Assembly (NCBI GenBank): GCA_024734555.1
Contig: JANPWX010000054.1
Location: 8,695,982-8,759,981 of the forward strand
Direction: 5' to 3'
Origin: Trochalopteron elliotii
Taxonomy: Eukaryota > Chordata > Aves > Passeriformes > Leiothrichidae
Length of the DNA stretch: 64,000 bases
Shown: positions 13,061 to 26,100 of the stretch, one piece after another
Layout: each line of letters begins with the position of its first letter
Numbering within the stretch: position 1 is the first letter of the stretch
Notes under the pieces: generated by a model
Databases searched by the model: none
What the model was told of the DNA's origin: nothing
What the model saw: only the letters and a program-made list of their open reading frames with translations
Position numbers and translations under genes: made by a program

Positions 13061-16000
13061 CATAGTACTATCCAGATGTGAAAGTAGGCAAAGGATACTC
13101 TATCACTTTTTGGGGTTTTGTGATTAAGTATCTCCTCAAAAATATTCACAGTCACATGTTCAAACCTATTGCTCAAAATAAGACTCTCTGCCTAGGGTTA
13201 CACAGGTTTAAAATTAAATTAGTAAATGGTCTTTTCCACCACCTTAACATGTAGCAATAGATGTCTGGGTAGGGGAGAGAAAATGGATGATAATCTCAAA
13301 ATGGGGCTCCTAAATGCACTTACCAGAAGCATTGGGATATCAGGCCCTCCAGCTCCTCAGCTGCACACCAGCAGGGTACAGTCCCTCAGCTCATTCAGGG
13401 CATTGCCACTTTGTTCTTCCTGAGCAAAGAATTCTGGCCACAACACAAAGGTAGGCCTAACCTCAGGAACCCTTCCCTCAGTTTTAACCCCATATGAGGC
13501 TTCCCAGAGATGGAGGACGCCCACCAAGGAACATCTTTGGAGTAGGAGCTTTAAGACAGAGGCCTATTCAGTGACTGGAATAGATCAGATGGCTTTTTTG
13601 TTTGCTTGATTTTAACAAAGAAGAGCTCCATCATAAATCTTCACTTCAAATTTGATAGCTTTATAATATATCATACTGTGATGTTACTGGCATCTGCACT
13701 TGGCTCTTATTAGGTGATACCATATGGTACAATTAGAAGCAGAGACCTGGAGTGACATTTAAATAAGTCAAACTTCATTCATCTATGATTAAACCATCCT
13801 CATACCTCTGCATGCATTCAAGATCCTAATTTAACTTCTAAAGAAATTCCCATTGAATTGTGCATATATATTTTGCATTTTTGAAACTCTAGATCGCTCA
13901 GCTGAATGTCTCTTAGAGCTTCTGTACTAAGATATTTCACAGTCTATCACAGGGCCATCCAGATGGGGAAGTTGTGCACAGTTTCCAAATCCTCCCATTC
14001 ACAAAGCAAGCAAGCACAGGCTCTTTGACACATTGCCTGCCTCCCTCTGGGAGATCTACACAATGGTATTCAGCTTTGTCTTGTGGCACCCACGTTCTAG
14101 CTACAGCACGAAATAAATCTGCAGGTTATCAATAAAGGATTTTTAATTGCCAAGGCTGTTTTATTTATTCATGGGAAGATAAGAGTCTTAGAATACCTTC
14201 TTTCCCAGAAGGTTAGGGGGTTGCACACAACTCACAAATCTTTCTTGTAATACTTTAGTTGAACCAGAAATTATATTATGCTTTTGTTCTTTCATGCCTA
14301 AAACTGACCAAGCGGGCAATGATTTATTAAGCTGGAGTCTTGAGTCTCCTGCCATACAACCCACTTAGTCACAGTAATGGCTATGAAACAGATCATGCAT
14401 TCTAAGATAGGCTATAATTTGTGTTAAAGAAACTTGTCTGATTTAATCACCAAATTTAATTTGCAAATCCCTATAAAAGGTTATGAAGTAAAAAGGAACA
14501 AAGCAGCTAAACTTTAGGTTGTAATGCTATGTGCTACATACACAGAGTAGGAGAAGAAAAAATGAGTTTGGCATGGACCCAAGAGATAAAGATCAAATGG
14601 TTTCAAATAATCAAATGTAAGATTCTTCCAATCTACAGTTTTGCATCCTGAGTCTCTGTTTACAAATAATCAGAGGTAAAGCAATCATATATATTTCACT
14701 TCCTCAGTGAAAGAATTTAATTGTAGTCCACTTACAAAAAAAGTGGAGAGGCTTCTTTTCAGGGACTGAGTTGGGGTTTCACATAAAGTACCATGCATTT
14801 TTAGATGCTGATTAAGCACATCTTACATTTGAATTTTAGTATCACTGACTTCAACTTATATTCAAGGCTAGATGCATTACAAGGTAATTGAAGTTGGTGT
14901 CTAAAAACTGGAACATTCAGGGAATGCACAAGAAAAGAAATAAAAGCCTTCACTGTTTTCAAATAAATGTAGTTTTTTCCAGCTACTTGAAATTATTTGA
15001 AATACACCAATTCATTAGAACTCACTTTAGTGATATATCTAGACAAGATTGAGACAACTGTAATGTTACTTTTCATAGGTTAAGAATCCAATTTTTTTCC
15101 TTTAAACAAAGGATAATAGAAGATATTATCTATTATGACCATTGCATCAGATTCTACCAACTACTTATTATAGAGATGAAAAAGGAGACAGGAAGAGGCA
15201 CTTTTGGAAGTTTCTCCAGCATAAAGTATACGTTGACCTCAAATATCACAATAGATTTATGGTTTTCTTTTCCTGTGTGAATGTGCAGTTAGGAGGAGGG
15301 AACGTTCACAGGGAGGAAACAAACAGAAAGGCAGAGAGAGAGTGAAAGAACCAACTGGATCAAAGTGGAAGATGCAAGGGACAGGCACAGCTGAGATGCA
15401 GGTGGGGAGGAGAAAGCACAATGAGTTCATAGCTAGCAAAGGTTGGCACCTGACAGAAACAGGCTCAGAGGCATAGCCCCAGCCAGAAGGTAACATCCTT
15501 GTGACAAGGGCATGCTTTCCAAGCTGATTTGGGTCATTTGGAGTGTGAAGAGCCCACTTACATCCTGCCACTGAAACAGATTAAGTTTCATCAAATAATT
15601 TCAATAGCCAGCATCAAGACTTAGCATCCATGTTTAGTCTTTTATAACATCTGCTTGTTCAAGAGGATGAGAGAATTAGGTTTAAGTCTCAGTCACGCAT
15701 GTATGAGGCCAGGTGGGAATTTCCTTAATTTGCAACTTTGCAGTCACAATACGTGCCTAAGAAAAGGGAGAAAATGGTAAATTTCTGCCCATGCCCACAA
15801 GTTCCTTCAGGATAACCCCAAGCAAACTTCTTCAATTACCTCTATTTCAGCTTATTCTGTAAAGAAATTACAGCAATATTTGCTTAGTCTGAAGGCATTA
15901 GGAAATCATGCTGGAGTTCACAATACAAATTTTGATCCCTGGACTGCAGCTGTTATTGGTTGAAATTATTTTTATGCAGCAATTTATTCAGACATAGAAA

Positions 16001-18246
16001 GTTTCTGTAAGAAAACAGAGACTAGTGAACCATTTCAGTCACCTTTAAAATATTTGTGAGGGATAAATGCAGATCTATTCTAAAGATCTCTTCTAGATGC
16101 AGATAGGTCTGGAGAGAGATGAAGGAAAGGAGTTAGGAGATGAGGCAGCTGTGACCAGAGCACTGCATCACTGACATTATTTGTGGGTGACAAAGCCCCA
16201 CAGGATGATACACACCAAGACACTGGCTTGAACACAGGCACACACACCTGTACCTTAACGGCCACACACTTAAAAGACCAACATTCTTTTCCTATTTTGC
16301 CTCCATTACTCATTCAGTACCCTGAACCAATATATGATTCCAATATATTCTATAGTAGTTACTTTTCAGAAATTGCTTTGCATTCTTCCCAACACATTGT
16401 TTCAAAGCAGCGCTCTAAAATGCAAAGATTGCCAGATAAGATTAAATGTTTTTGACAAGATTTACTCTGAATTTTAGACCTGGTAATCTTGTTTCTTTTA
16501 GTGATTGATGAGAGATCACTATTGAAACCTTCAAGTGGGTCAGCAGTGCATGCAGCACAGATGAACTGTTGGAAGTACAGAAAAGCATAGACCAGGAAAA
16601 TGGTCTTGAGGCTTCCTACTAAAATATACAGCCTTGCACCTGGAGCGAAAAGGCATAAAAAGCAACCACTTAAGGCTTTTCATAATTTCTATCACCAGAA
16701 TTACAATGAAAAGATGTCGTTATTAAAACATATAAGCAAAGATGTAAATTATCATGTCTGATGAAATTAATGCATTAAATCTCATGGGTGTCTACTATCT
16801 AAAGAAGTTTGCATTGGAATAAAATAGCACAGATATTACTAACCATCTTCAGCTGGCCAAGCTGTGAGGGAAATTCCTGTAATAAAATACCACCAGTGTA
16901 GAAAAGTCTCAGATAAAGATAATGTTGTATTATCCTAGGGCTTGAGGTTGACTGAAGTCTGACCCACATATAAAACTGGCAACTAGTCTTTTCAGTGGGT
17001 GTTTTTGTCAGCAACTGCAAGACAGGGTGCTGTATTTGTACAGATGAGGTTTTTTCCAGCACCCATGTGCTTGCAAATATGATATCAACAAGACTGTAAA
17101 AATGGGTGCTCTCCACATGAACAGTGAAGCCTATAGGCAAAAAAACTAAGTACCTTTAGTAGCCATTAGGTTTTACTTTTCACTTAGTTTCCATTTATTT
17201 TTCTTACAGAAACCTTATCAAATATAGGGGGGATATCCCCATGGACAGACAACATGAATTTCAGTGAATAAACAACTCTTCAAATATTTATACAATACTT
17301 TAAAATAATAAAATATTGCAGAAATTATAGTCTATTTTGAATTAAACATCTAGGCTAATTTTTTTTACAGGGAACTATTCTGCCATTTTTATTGAGATCT
17401 CTTTCAGTTGGTCAAAACAGTTTTTGATGCTGAAAAGGGCATAATTTGTGCTATACAAGCTTTTCTTCCTGACAACCTCTTGCATGGCAGGTCAGCTAAA
17501 GACAAATTGCTCCTTTCAAGCTCTACCCATACTTGACTACTGGATCCTGGTCTCATAGGATCCTGTGGAGGGAAAACACTCATTTCCCTAAACAGATAAG
17601 GCACCCACACAAGTTAGTGTGGGGCCAGCTTACCACTGAAATAGTTCCATGGAAGTTGATCCTATTTAAGGTGACTATTGAAGTGAGAAGATGGACATGC
17701 TTTTTGACCGGTTTTTAGAAGCCACTCTAGAGACTTTACAGAAGTGCAGTTGCAAATCATGTTACCCTTAAAATCTCTTCATTGTTGTGTTAAGCCAGTA
17801 CCAGAACACATTTTAAAAGAAAGATGAAAATCCTGACAGACTGGTTAGAGAAGCCCAAGAGAACACGTGACAGGAAATGATGTATGAATATTGACTGGGA
17901 CGAATGGGTATGCACGAGTAGGGACAGCAAATTCAAAGGTGCTTGAGAAGTCCTAAGCAGCAGCAAACAATGGAGCCCAGAGTCTCCATCTATTGTTTGC
18001 TAAATGTTTGTCAAAGCTGGGAAGACTAAATTTATTTATACCCTTGCTTCTGTTTTGGTAACACAGGTTTAGAAAGGGATAGAATGCATAAGAAAAGAGA
18101 ACCATACAAACATAACCTGTTAGATATTGTGACTGAGATGGGATTTGTAGTTCTGCCTTGGCAAAAATGATGTTCTGCCCTAGTATAACACTCCCAGACT
18201 GCAAAGGCAAAAATTAAGCCACTTCAGAATTTGTGCTTTGAATTAT
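13061..18246. other. Unique non-coding sequence, no gene seen
   Basis: The open stretches are short (up to 113 codons at 16799-17140, minus strand) and lack recognisable domains. The 12-bp palindrome GGGGATATCCCC lies at 17229-17240. No retroelement, RNA gene or extended tandem repeat is apparent. Confidence 0.65.
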
Positions 18247-18365
18247 CAAAAAAACCCAAAAAAAAAAAAAAAAAAAAAACAACAAAACAACCACCAAAAA
18301 GCAACCTCAAACAAACCAACAAACAAAACAAAAACAAACAAAAAACCCCCACCCAACAAACCAAC
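18247..18365. repeat. A/C-rich low-complexity tract with A22 run
   Basis: A run of 22 As at 18258-18279 is followed by about 85 bases built almost only from A and C, mostly CAAA, CAAAA and CCAAC phrases, with a single G and a single T. The complement is a GTTT-rich strand. The glycine-, phenylalanine- and leucine-rich open frames read on the minus strand across it are artefacts of this composition. It may be a decayed poly-A plus simple repeat, but no parent retroposon is recognisable beside it. Confidence 0.85.
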
Positions 18366-18702
18366 CACTCTCCGATGCTTTCAGAAGTGTGGACATGGAA
18401 GACTTTATTTGGGGACACTTGACTAATTGTCCAAGACAGGACACACTCTCTGGACAGCCCTTTGTTCTCTGGCACCCAGCACAAATGAACAGCAGAAGTA
18501 ACCTGAATGGTGCTGACCAACTCTGATGCATAAAGAGTTCCTAAAGTAAAAGATAAGTTTTTCCCCCTAGTCATCAGCTGTTTTGACAATGCTAGTTTTT
18601 ACAAAGGAATGGGAGGAGCAGGGAAAGCCAGACTACAAGAGATGAGGAAAACTGAGTTGTAAAATACAAACGAAACCCCAGTGCCCATCCCTAAATAAAA
18701 TT
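18366..18702. other. Spacer between two A/C-rich tracts
   Basis: This is ordinary mixed sequence of about 340 bases separating the two low-complexity tracts. It contains no open frame of note and no recognised repeat family. The tracts might be the edges of one insertion, but I found no matching terminal repeats or target-site duplication. Confidence 0.5.
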
Positions 18703-18837
18703 CCAAAAACAAACAAAAAAACACCAAAAACCAAACAAAAGCCCCACAAAAAACCAAACATAACCCCAAACAAGAAAAAAATAAACCCAAACAAACAAAA
18801 AAACCCACCAAACCACCCAAACCAAACCTGAAAACAC
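18703..18837. repeat. Second A/C-rich low-complexity tract
   Basis: About 135 bases of CAAA, CCAAA and CCCAAA phrases on the plus strand, again almost free of T and G. It has the same polarity as the tract at 18247-18365. The 109-codon minus-strand frame at 18599-18928 is open because its codons come from GTTT-type repeats, and it should not be taken as a protein. Confidence 0.85.
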
Positions 18838-20740
18838 CTAATGATATTGCAGGGAATCCAAACGCACTGCCATTACCAATTATGAACCACAGAGCTCCCT
18901 GCGCAGAGCCTGCTTGCCTCTGGAACAAGTGCAGTACAGCATTCCCCAGCTAGCACTGGAAATGATTCAAAGCATCATCTCTGTACTCAACTGTTCACCT
19001 ACAGCCTAGGGAGCTGGGACATGCCTTGGAGTTATTTGCATGTATGAACTACCCAAAAAATATTTATTGCAGGAAAGTTTACAGTGGAGCTTAGACAAGG
19101 TCACGTATATTATCAGCTATTGGTGGACCATAGGGTGTTTTCTTTGCAACCAACACACAACTTGTCTTTTTAATCCCCACAGTGGCCAGAAAGACTTTCA
19201 CATACCTAGCTTCCTACTCCACTGTGCATAATGGGATAGGTTCTCTGCCTTGGGAACCTCCTTTGACTTACCTTGGCAGAGGTTAAATATCTGGGAAGTC
19301 TAAAATCTTCCACCAAAGTGCTTAAAAGACATATAGCTGTCAGGTTACTTATGGCTTCTCACGGTGTGCAGCCTAAGCATGCAATTTTGTTGCCTTCCTT
19401 TATCTCTACTAAACCCTGACCAGACCCTGCCTCAGGCTTCTATGCCACAGGAACTGCCCAACTGTAATATGAGTAGGTCTCCTTAGCTGCTGCACACGTG
19501 GTGCACCTTTTCACACTTCAGAGACAGTGCGAGCAGCACATTTTCCCCTCAAGTTCACCTTTCCAAGTGCTCAAAGCATATGATAAACCCAGCCACGACT
19601 ATCCCTGGATGACTTCTGCTGTCTTCTCCTCTCAAGACAGATACTGGAATTAATTCTGAAACTTTTCAAATTCAAAGTTCTTTGGTATCAGCTACCTTCC
19701 AGAGGTCTCAACTATAACTCTTACTTCTAAATCAAGCTTTGATGTGCTATGGATTGCTACATTTGAATTAAACATTCCCCAGTAATACTGTGCTTTTGTT
19801 TAGGTGAAGCATTATGTGCAGATTCATCCCTGCTTCAGTGCAGACTCAGTCGTGTACAGACAGCTAACCCTGAATAGATCTCTGCAAGCATAATTATCTA
19901 GTCTGACTAGGATATGGATTTTATACTACCACTTTTGAAGCTCTGAAAAAGAAAATTGAAGATTTTGAAGATAAAGGTAATTGAGTAAGAGAAGAATGAT
20001 CACCATACCTTTCAACACACTCTATATAAAAGAGACATCATCCTAATGTACAAAAGGAGTTTAATTGTACGGTTATTAGACATCACTAAATTTTCAGCCA
20101 AATGCTTTTAAGTGTGACAATGCAAGAAGCTTTTATCATAAAGGGAATACCCTACAAATATCTGTGAAAAGATCTGGAGGCTTCAGGACATACCCAGAAC
20201 TACAAATAAAAATATCTATAATGCTACTGCACTGTTTGCTATTACCAGTGCTATTTGGTACCCTGCTACCAGCTGGTTGTCTTTCAGGCCTCTCATCCTA
20301 ATAACACAGTGTGATTCCTAAAATTTACCCAGTGATGTAAGTGATGTTAAAGGATCTGACTAAACCTTACAAGAATGAAGTGTAATTTGGAGTGAGATGA
20401 AGTGGTGTTGGAGAAAGACTCCACTGTAAATACCAAAGTGGGATTTCTATGGGAAAACAACACATCAAGAATGTAAGAGGGACAGTTCTGCAGAATGACT
20501 TTATAATTCTCAATTTATATCATGTTCCATGAGGCTTAAGTTTATTAGTGAGTGTAAAGACTTCAAGATGCTTTAAAATTAAAGATTACTAAGGGCTAAA
20601 TGGAGCACAGCTAGCATGTCTCTCATATGAATTCCTAGAGATGTTCAAGATGGTGCACTTTGCAAAAGGCAGACATCTCAGCAGGTATAAATGAAGCCTA
20701 AGTTGCTAGGCGTACACTAATTCCAGGAATTACAAATCAG
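18838..20740. other. Unique non-coding sequence, no gene seen
   Basis: The longest open stretch is 63 codons (19040-19231, plus). There is no recognised repeat family and no RNA gene. Several TATAAA-like strings occur, as expected by chance in AT-rich DNA. Confidence 0.65.
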
Positions 20741-20910
20741 CAACATAAGGAAAAATATAAATTTATTATATTTTAAGTGCAACAATAATAGAATATAAAT
20801 GATCACAATAACAGAAAATAGAGAAGTATAACTGTATAAACATATAACACATAATACCAAAAATAGCATAACACCAACATAAACCAACATAACGATAATT
20901 GAACACACAC
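20741..20910. repeat. AT-rich low-complexity stretch
   Basis: A stretch dominated by A and T with ATAA, ATATAA and AACATAA phrases, including two near-copies of ACCAACATAA at about 20873-20892. A hydrophobic minus-strand frame of 65 codons (20717-20914) reflects this composition and is not a gene. Confidence 0.6.
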
Positions 20911-23145
20911 TCATTAGTTTCTTCTAGTATTTGTATATCCAAGCTGACAAAAGATAAGCAAACTGAAAAATACTATCTAATCATAGTAAAGTAAATGTCA
21001 GATTTCTGTTGCCCAGTACAATTATTTCCACGTTAACTGTTTTATAATTTTATTTGGACCCAATACGGTTTAACAGTTGGGTGTGGGATGAAACCCCAAA
21101 GAAGAAATCTTACAAAATTCAATCCAAAGTAATCATAGTCAGGAAAACCAGGTACCAAAATCCTCCCAATTCTACTTCAGCCTAAAAGGTATTTAGTTTT
21201 ACAATATTTGTGAGTGCAGTTCTACTGTTCTAACTCTGTGGTGGGAATTGACACATGTAGGAAAAGGCTGCTGCTTTTATTTTTGGGGTCTGGTTCAGTT
21301 TTTTTTCATGCAGAATCACGTAAAATAGAAATAAGACTGGGATATAAAAGGGGAGCTTGTAAATGAGACATTTACTACCCGATATCTCCATCCCTCTCAC
21401 ATTTTCCAGCACCAGAGGGGAATGCAAGGCCCAAAGCAGTGAGATGCTGAGTGGACTTGGCTTCTGCAAATACTAGAAGAAGTAAAGGACACTCACTCTT
21501 CAGTAGAAGGAGTTTAAAACCCAATGGGATTCCTGAGCTGTGGCTGTACATGTGTCCTGAACAGAGTGTTCTCATCCCAGCAGTAACAAACTTCAGATGT
21601 GAGGCTGGATTTCACAGCTTCAAAATGAAGCATGCTATGTTGCCCTCCAGAATGTTAGCCACATCTTTGGTTTTTATTTACATGACTGTACAAGTCACAG
21701 TCAAATTTGGCTCTTACTTGTATGAGTCTATGAAGAATTTTTCATTAGAGGGCCCGCACAGATGCTGGATCTGTACATAAAGTCCATACTAACTGTTTCT
21801 GACTGAAGTCACTGCAAGTTATAGAAAGTCAAGGAGCTGATTCTGCTTCCAATTACAAACATCCAAACCCCACTGTCTCTAGAGCATCACTTCTAAGGTT
21901 TATTTATGACAGCACATGTGGATGGTGCAAGTAAGATCTTTAATTTTGTACGGTAAGCTGAGCAGATGATAAAAATACAAAGCATGACAAACTCACTGAG
22001 TGTATGCCTCCACACTCCTGCAAAACAAAGACCAACAACAGTATTGAACAGAGAGGGCTGGGAGAGAGATTTTGCTAGCTGAAGGAGGTACACCACCTCA
22101 AATACAGCAAGTGCAATAACCAGCTGAAGTGATTTCAGAATCCAATTACTTATAGAGAGCATTTTCAGATGCTGACACTATATTTCCATAGTGAAGAAGA
22201 AGAATCTTTGCAAGGGTATTTAGGAAGAATGTTCAAATTTCACAAGCTTTGAGTTTGTATCTACAAACCTAATTTATTACAGAATTATAGTAATTTGGCA
22301 TAAAATAACACAGAACACTATAATTTTTTTACTATTTACCTTTCCAGAAGTACTGGGGGAATGAAATTAAATGGTTCCAGTTTTCTCATGTTTACAATAC
22401 ACTTGAAAGCACTGAAGTGCTTTTCCCTTTCAAAACAAGAGATGCACACCATTCTTGAGGAATGCAAGTATGCTGTCACACAGCTGTGTTAGCATAGTGA
22501 TACATCTGAAATGAAAATTAGAGTCCAGAATAACCAGAGGCAGAATATCATTGCAGGGAATTCTTTCATCCACTACAGTTCTGGCACTTAAAAGAAATTA
22601 TTTTGATACCAATGGCTTTGGCAATGCCACCTCAATGACAAAAGTCAAACTATCTTATCTAATATTTGACTGGGTAATCGATAATCCTAGTCAGAAAAGG
22701 TCTGGATTACTACCCCCACTTTGGCTTTGCTTTTATCTTTTCTTCTAAAATTGAAATCCAGGAGCTCTTCAGAGAAGAGGATTTCATTCTGACAGATAAA
22801 AGGAACATGATGTTTCCCTGTCAGGGTTGGCGGATTAAAGACAGGATAACATTAGGAAGCAACTCTGCACAGAGAGCAACCCACCAAGACAGAAATCTGC
22901 ATCCTTACATTGTTGTTAAGGAAAATTATAGTGACAGATCACTGTGAAAAATCAAATATTGATGCAAAATGCATCTCTTTTCTTCAAAATAAAAGTCATC
23001 TAAAAATCAGAGAAGGGAGATGCTTTATTCTGATATCTCCAGGCCCATGTGCCACATTCACACAGTACACAAAAGGCATAGCTCAAATGCATTTAGCCCA
23101 GATCTGCTGTGTATCGAATTTCACCATATAAATACATATATTTTT
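20911..23145. other. Unique non-coding sequence, no gene seen
   Basis: The open stretches (109 codons at 21451-21780, plus; 89 codons at 21893-22162, minus) have no recognisable domains, no conserved splice context and no paralogous sequence in the window. No mobile element is recognised. Confidence 0.65.
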
Positions 23146-23175
23146 GGAAGGGGGGGAAGAAAAAAAAAAAAAGAG
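23146..23175 (+). repeat. 30-base pure purine tract
   Basis: An uninterrupted purine stretch that starts G-rich (seven Gs in a row) and ends in a run of 12 As followed by GAG. Homopurine tracts of this type can form triplex DNA and are prone to slippage. No gene is nearby. Confidence 0.85.
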
Positions 23176-26100
23176 TTGGTTATAACATAACTAACAGGTG
23201 AAGCAGTCACTTGCAAGTCAGAATGAGGCAAAATACACCATCTTCCATCATAAGAATGTTGCATTTTTGTGCAATGACTTACAAGGGATTTCAAAGGTTG
23301 ACATATTTTATATTCCAGATGAGTACCTGCTAAAACCTGCTATGCAAAATGGGGCCCTGATCTCAGGATTACTGATGTGTTTCTTAACACAGAGTTGCCC
23401 TGACTTCACTGACATAGCAGGCAGCCAGAAAGCAAGGACAAGGGTGGGCTTGAACTTACTCTGTTCTTTTACTGGGGGGCACTTAATCTTGCAGAGAGGA
23501 AAATACTGTAATTATTGATGAGTGAAGGGGCAGGGTAGCAACTGTGCTTTCTGAAAACCCCAGATTCTTTTAATATACTACACTTGGGGCTTCTTCCCTC
23601 TTCTTTTTCCTGCAGTACTTTCTGAACAATCACTTCAAAGGCTGTTGTTTAGTTTATATCATAAACATCATTTTCTCCTGCCCTCAGGACACCATCAATC
23701 CAAGGAAAGATACACCAGTGTGCTGTTGTCAGGGACACAGATGTTTGGAATCTGTGCATTGATTCCACTGAACAGTTTAACGTGAGATAAACTAACCTGC
23801 TCCAGAATGAACTATATGTAAATGAGAAAACAAAGAGCAATCCTTTCTGTTCAGGTACAAGTAGCACCTGATATTCAAGAGTAATAATCTTAAATCTCAA
23901 GAATCATTTTCCTTCATTGGATCCATCTGGAATGGGAGCACTCATAAAAAGTATTGATTCAATGCCAGAACTGCAGAAATCTTATGGAGATGCTTACTAT
24001 GAAAAGCTAAGCAGGGGTTTAGGAGAATTGCAGAGCTGATAACTGGTTGTTTGGTCTAAGAAATTTGTTCTGGCAATGACAATAAGACACTTGAAAAGAA
24101 AAGGAGCAGAGATGAGCTTAAGTAGAAGCTAAAGTCTACAGCATCACACAGGATTGAGCAGACATACAATATGCATCTTCTTATACCAGCTGCCTTTCCT
24201 GTAGGTGGGCAGCTTTAAGTAACCTCCCTCCTCCTACACACCAGGATATTTGTCCTTTTTATGGCATTTTTAACCTCACTAAGCAGTTATTTCTCCTGTC
24301 TTTGGTAACCCTGGAATACAAATCCAGAGGGAGAGACAAGGAAGTATGAGCTAGGAGAAAGGTGGAAGTAAGAGCCAGGAGGGAGTTGTAGAATGAAACC
24401 AAGAGGCAGCAAAGAAGAGAGCAGGAGAAGCCAAACTATACGCATGCAGTACCCTACAGCAATTGCATGTGAACATAATGAAACTTTAAACAAGGAATTC
24501 TTGAGAGAGACACTGGTAGGAGATCTAAATGCTGCCAGTATAAAATGTGTCTTCAGCACCTGGAAGAATAAAATAGAAAGGTTTAGTCAATGTTACAAGG
24601 ACACACAAGCATGACCACCATTCCTTTTACTCTGAGGGTACAAGTGAGTGTGGAAGATGGATTTCCCTGGTAAACAACATGCTGGAGATGCATCAAGTGT
24701 AGAAAGGATAAAAAGACAAGTCACAGAGGGAGAGAGTGCATGGAAGTACACTCCAAGAAGCAACATCAGATTACATTTGTAGAGCATGGGATGTGCTAAT
24801 AGAAGGGACTCTGGAAGGGAAACACAAATGATTTTGATAGCTCATCCTTAATTTAACTCAGTGACTAAATGAGAGGAAGAGAAATGACAGAGAAGGGAAA
24901 AACAATAGGACAAAAAGGAAGGGCTCAAGTCCCTTACACAGACAGACTATTAACTTAGCAGGAAGCTAAATACCATCCGTGCTGGAAACATGGCCTCACA
25001 TCTGTTACTCCTACTGCCAATTATTGTACAAAGCATCTCTTTACATTAGTGCTCCCACAAAAACACCAACTGACTTGTCATAGATGTGGTCCATTCATCT
25101 GTTCCACATGAAGTTATATAGTGAATAAAACATCTTCGGCCAAGTGGCATCACAAAGAACAGGAGACCACAAACAACAGTGGAGCTGAATAGGAAACAGA
25201 AATATTTATATTGAAAACACAATCTGTGGATAAATAATTCACTCCATAAAACATACAATTGTTGTGACTAGACACAGGTGCAGATGCAAGACATGCACTA
25301 AGAAGGGCTAGATCTTCTACTGTGAAAGTAATGTATTTTATACTCTGAGGATATTACTTCAGTATTTTTACTTTCATATTTAGGAAACTTAAATTACAGA
25401 CAGCAAGAGGGACTGCAGCACCCCAGCAGGACACAGTTGGCCAGCTGTGGTCAGTGAATGAGTGCACAGAGCCATAGCCACATCGACAGGGCCATGGGCT
25501 GAATTGTAAGTTTACCTCTAGTCATGGGTAGCTTAAATGCAAATTTCCTTTTCAGGAAAGACAAAAAGATTGATAGATAGAAGGGACTGCAACACAGCCC
25601 TGTCATCCCACAACCAGGATGGAAAATTTGATACTATAAACAATTTTAGACTGTGTACACTTTCCAAATATCACTACATCTCGCTTGATCCCATTCTTGC
25701 TTTTTGAGCATTCATCCATAATGAACATTCTTTGTGTTAAATAATCCTGACATAGGTTTCCAGCACCTTTCAGGCACTTTTTGTACGGATAAGCTGCAAA
25801 TGTGGGTGCCAGACTCATTTGGCTATACAAACCCACACCTCACACGAGGTCGGCATCCTGCCTCCCTGCTTATCTACAAGGGCACCCCAAAAATAGTGCT
25901 TGAAACTCTCCACTTGAGAAAAGCCACAATCCAGGCAGATCCTTAGAAAGAGTAATAGCAAAAGATGTATACTCACTTAAATTTCTTCATAAGAAAGGTG
26001 TGACCCAGCAGGAATGGTCTGAAACTGTATCCAGCTAGACACACAATAATAACAACAGGCCTGTCTGAATATCCACTAATTAAAAGCCCATCATTAATCA

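Noticed and set aside
18224..18928. Two minus-strand frames of 121 and 109 codons with membrane-like phenylalanine/leucine/glycine runs
   Set aside because: They are translations of the A/C-rich low-complexity tracts (GTTT-type on that strand) and not membrane proteins.
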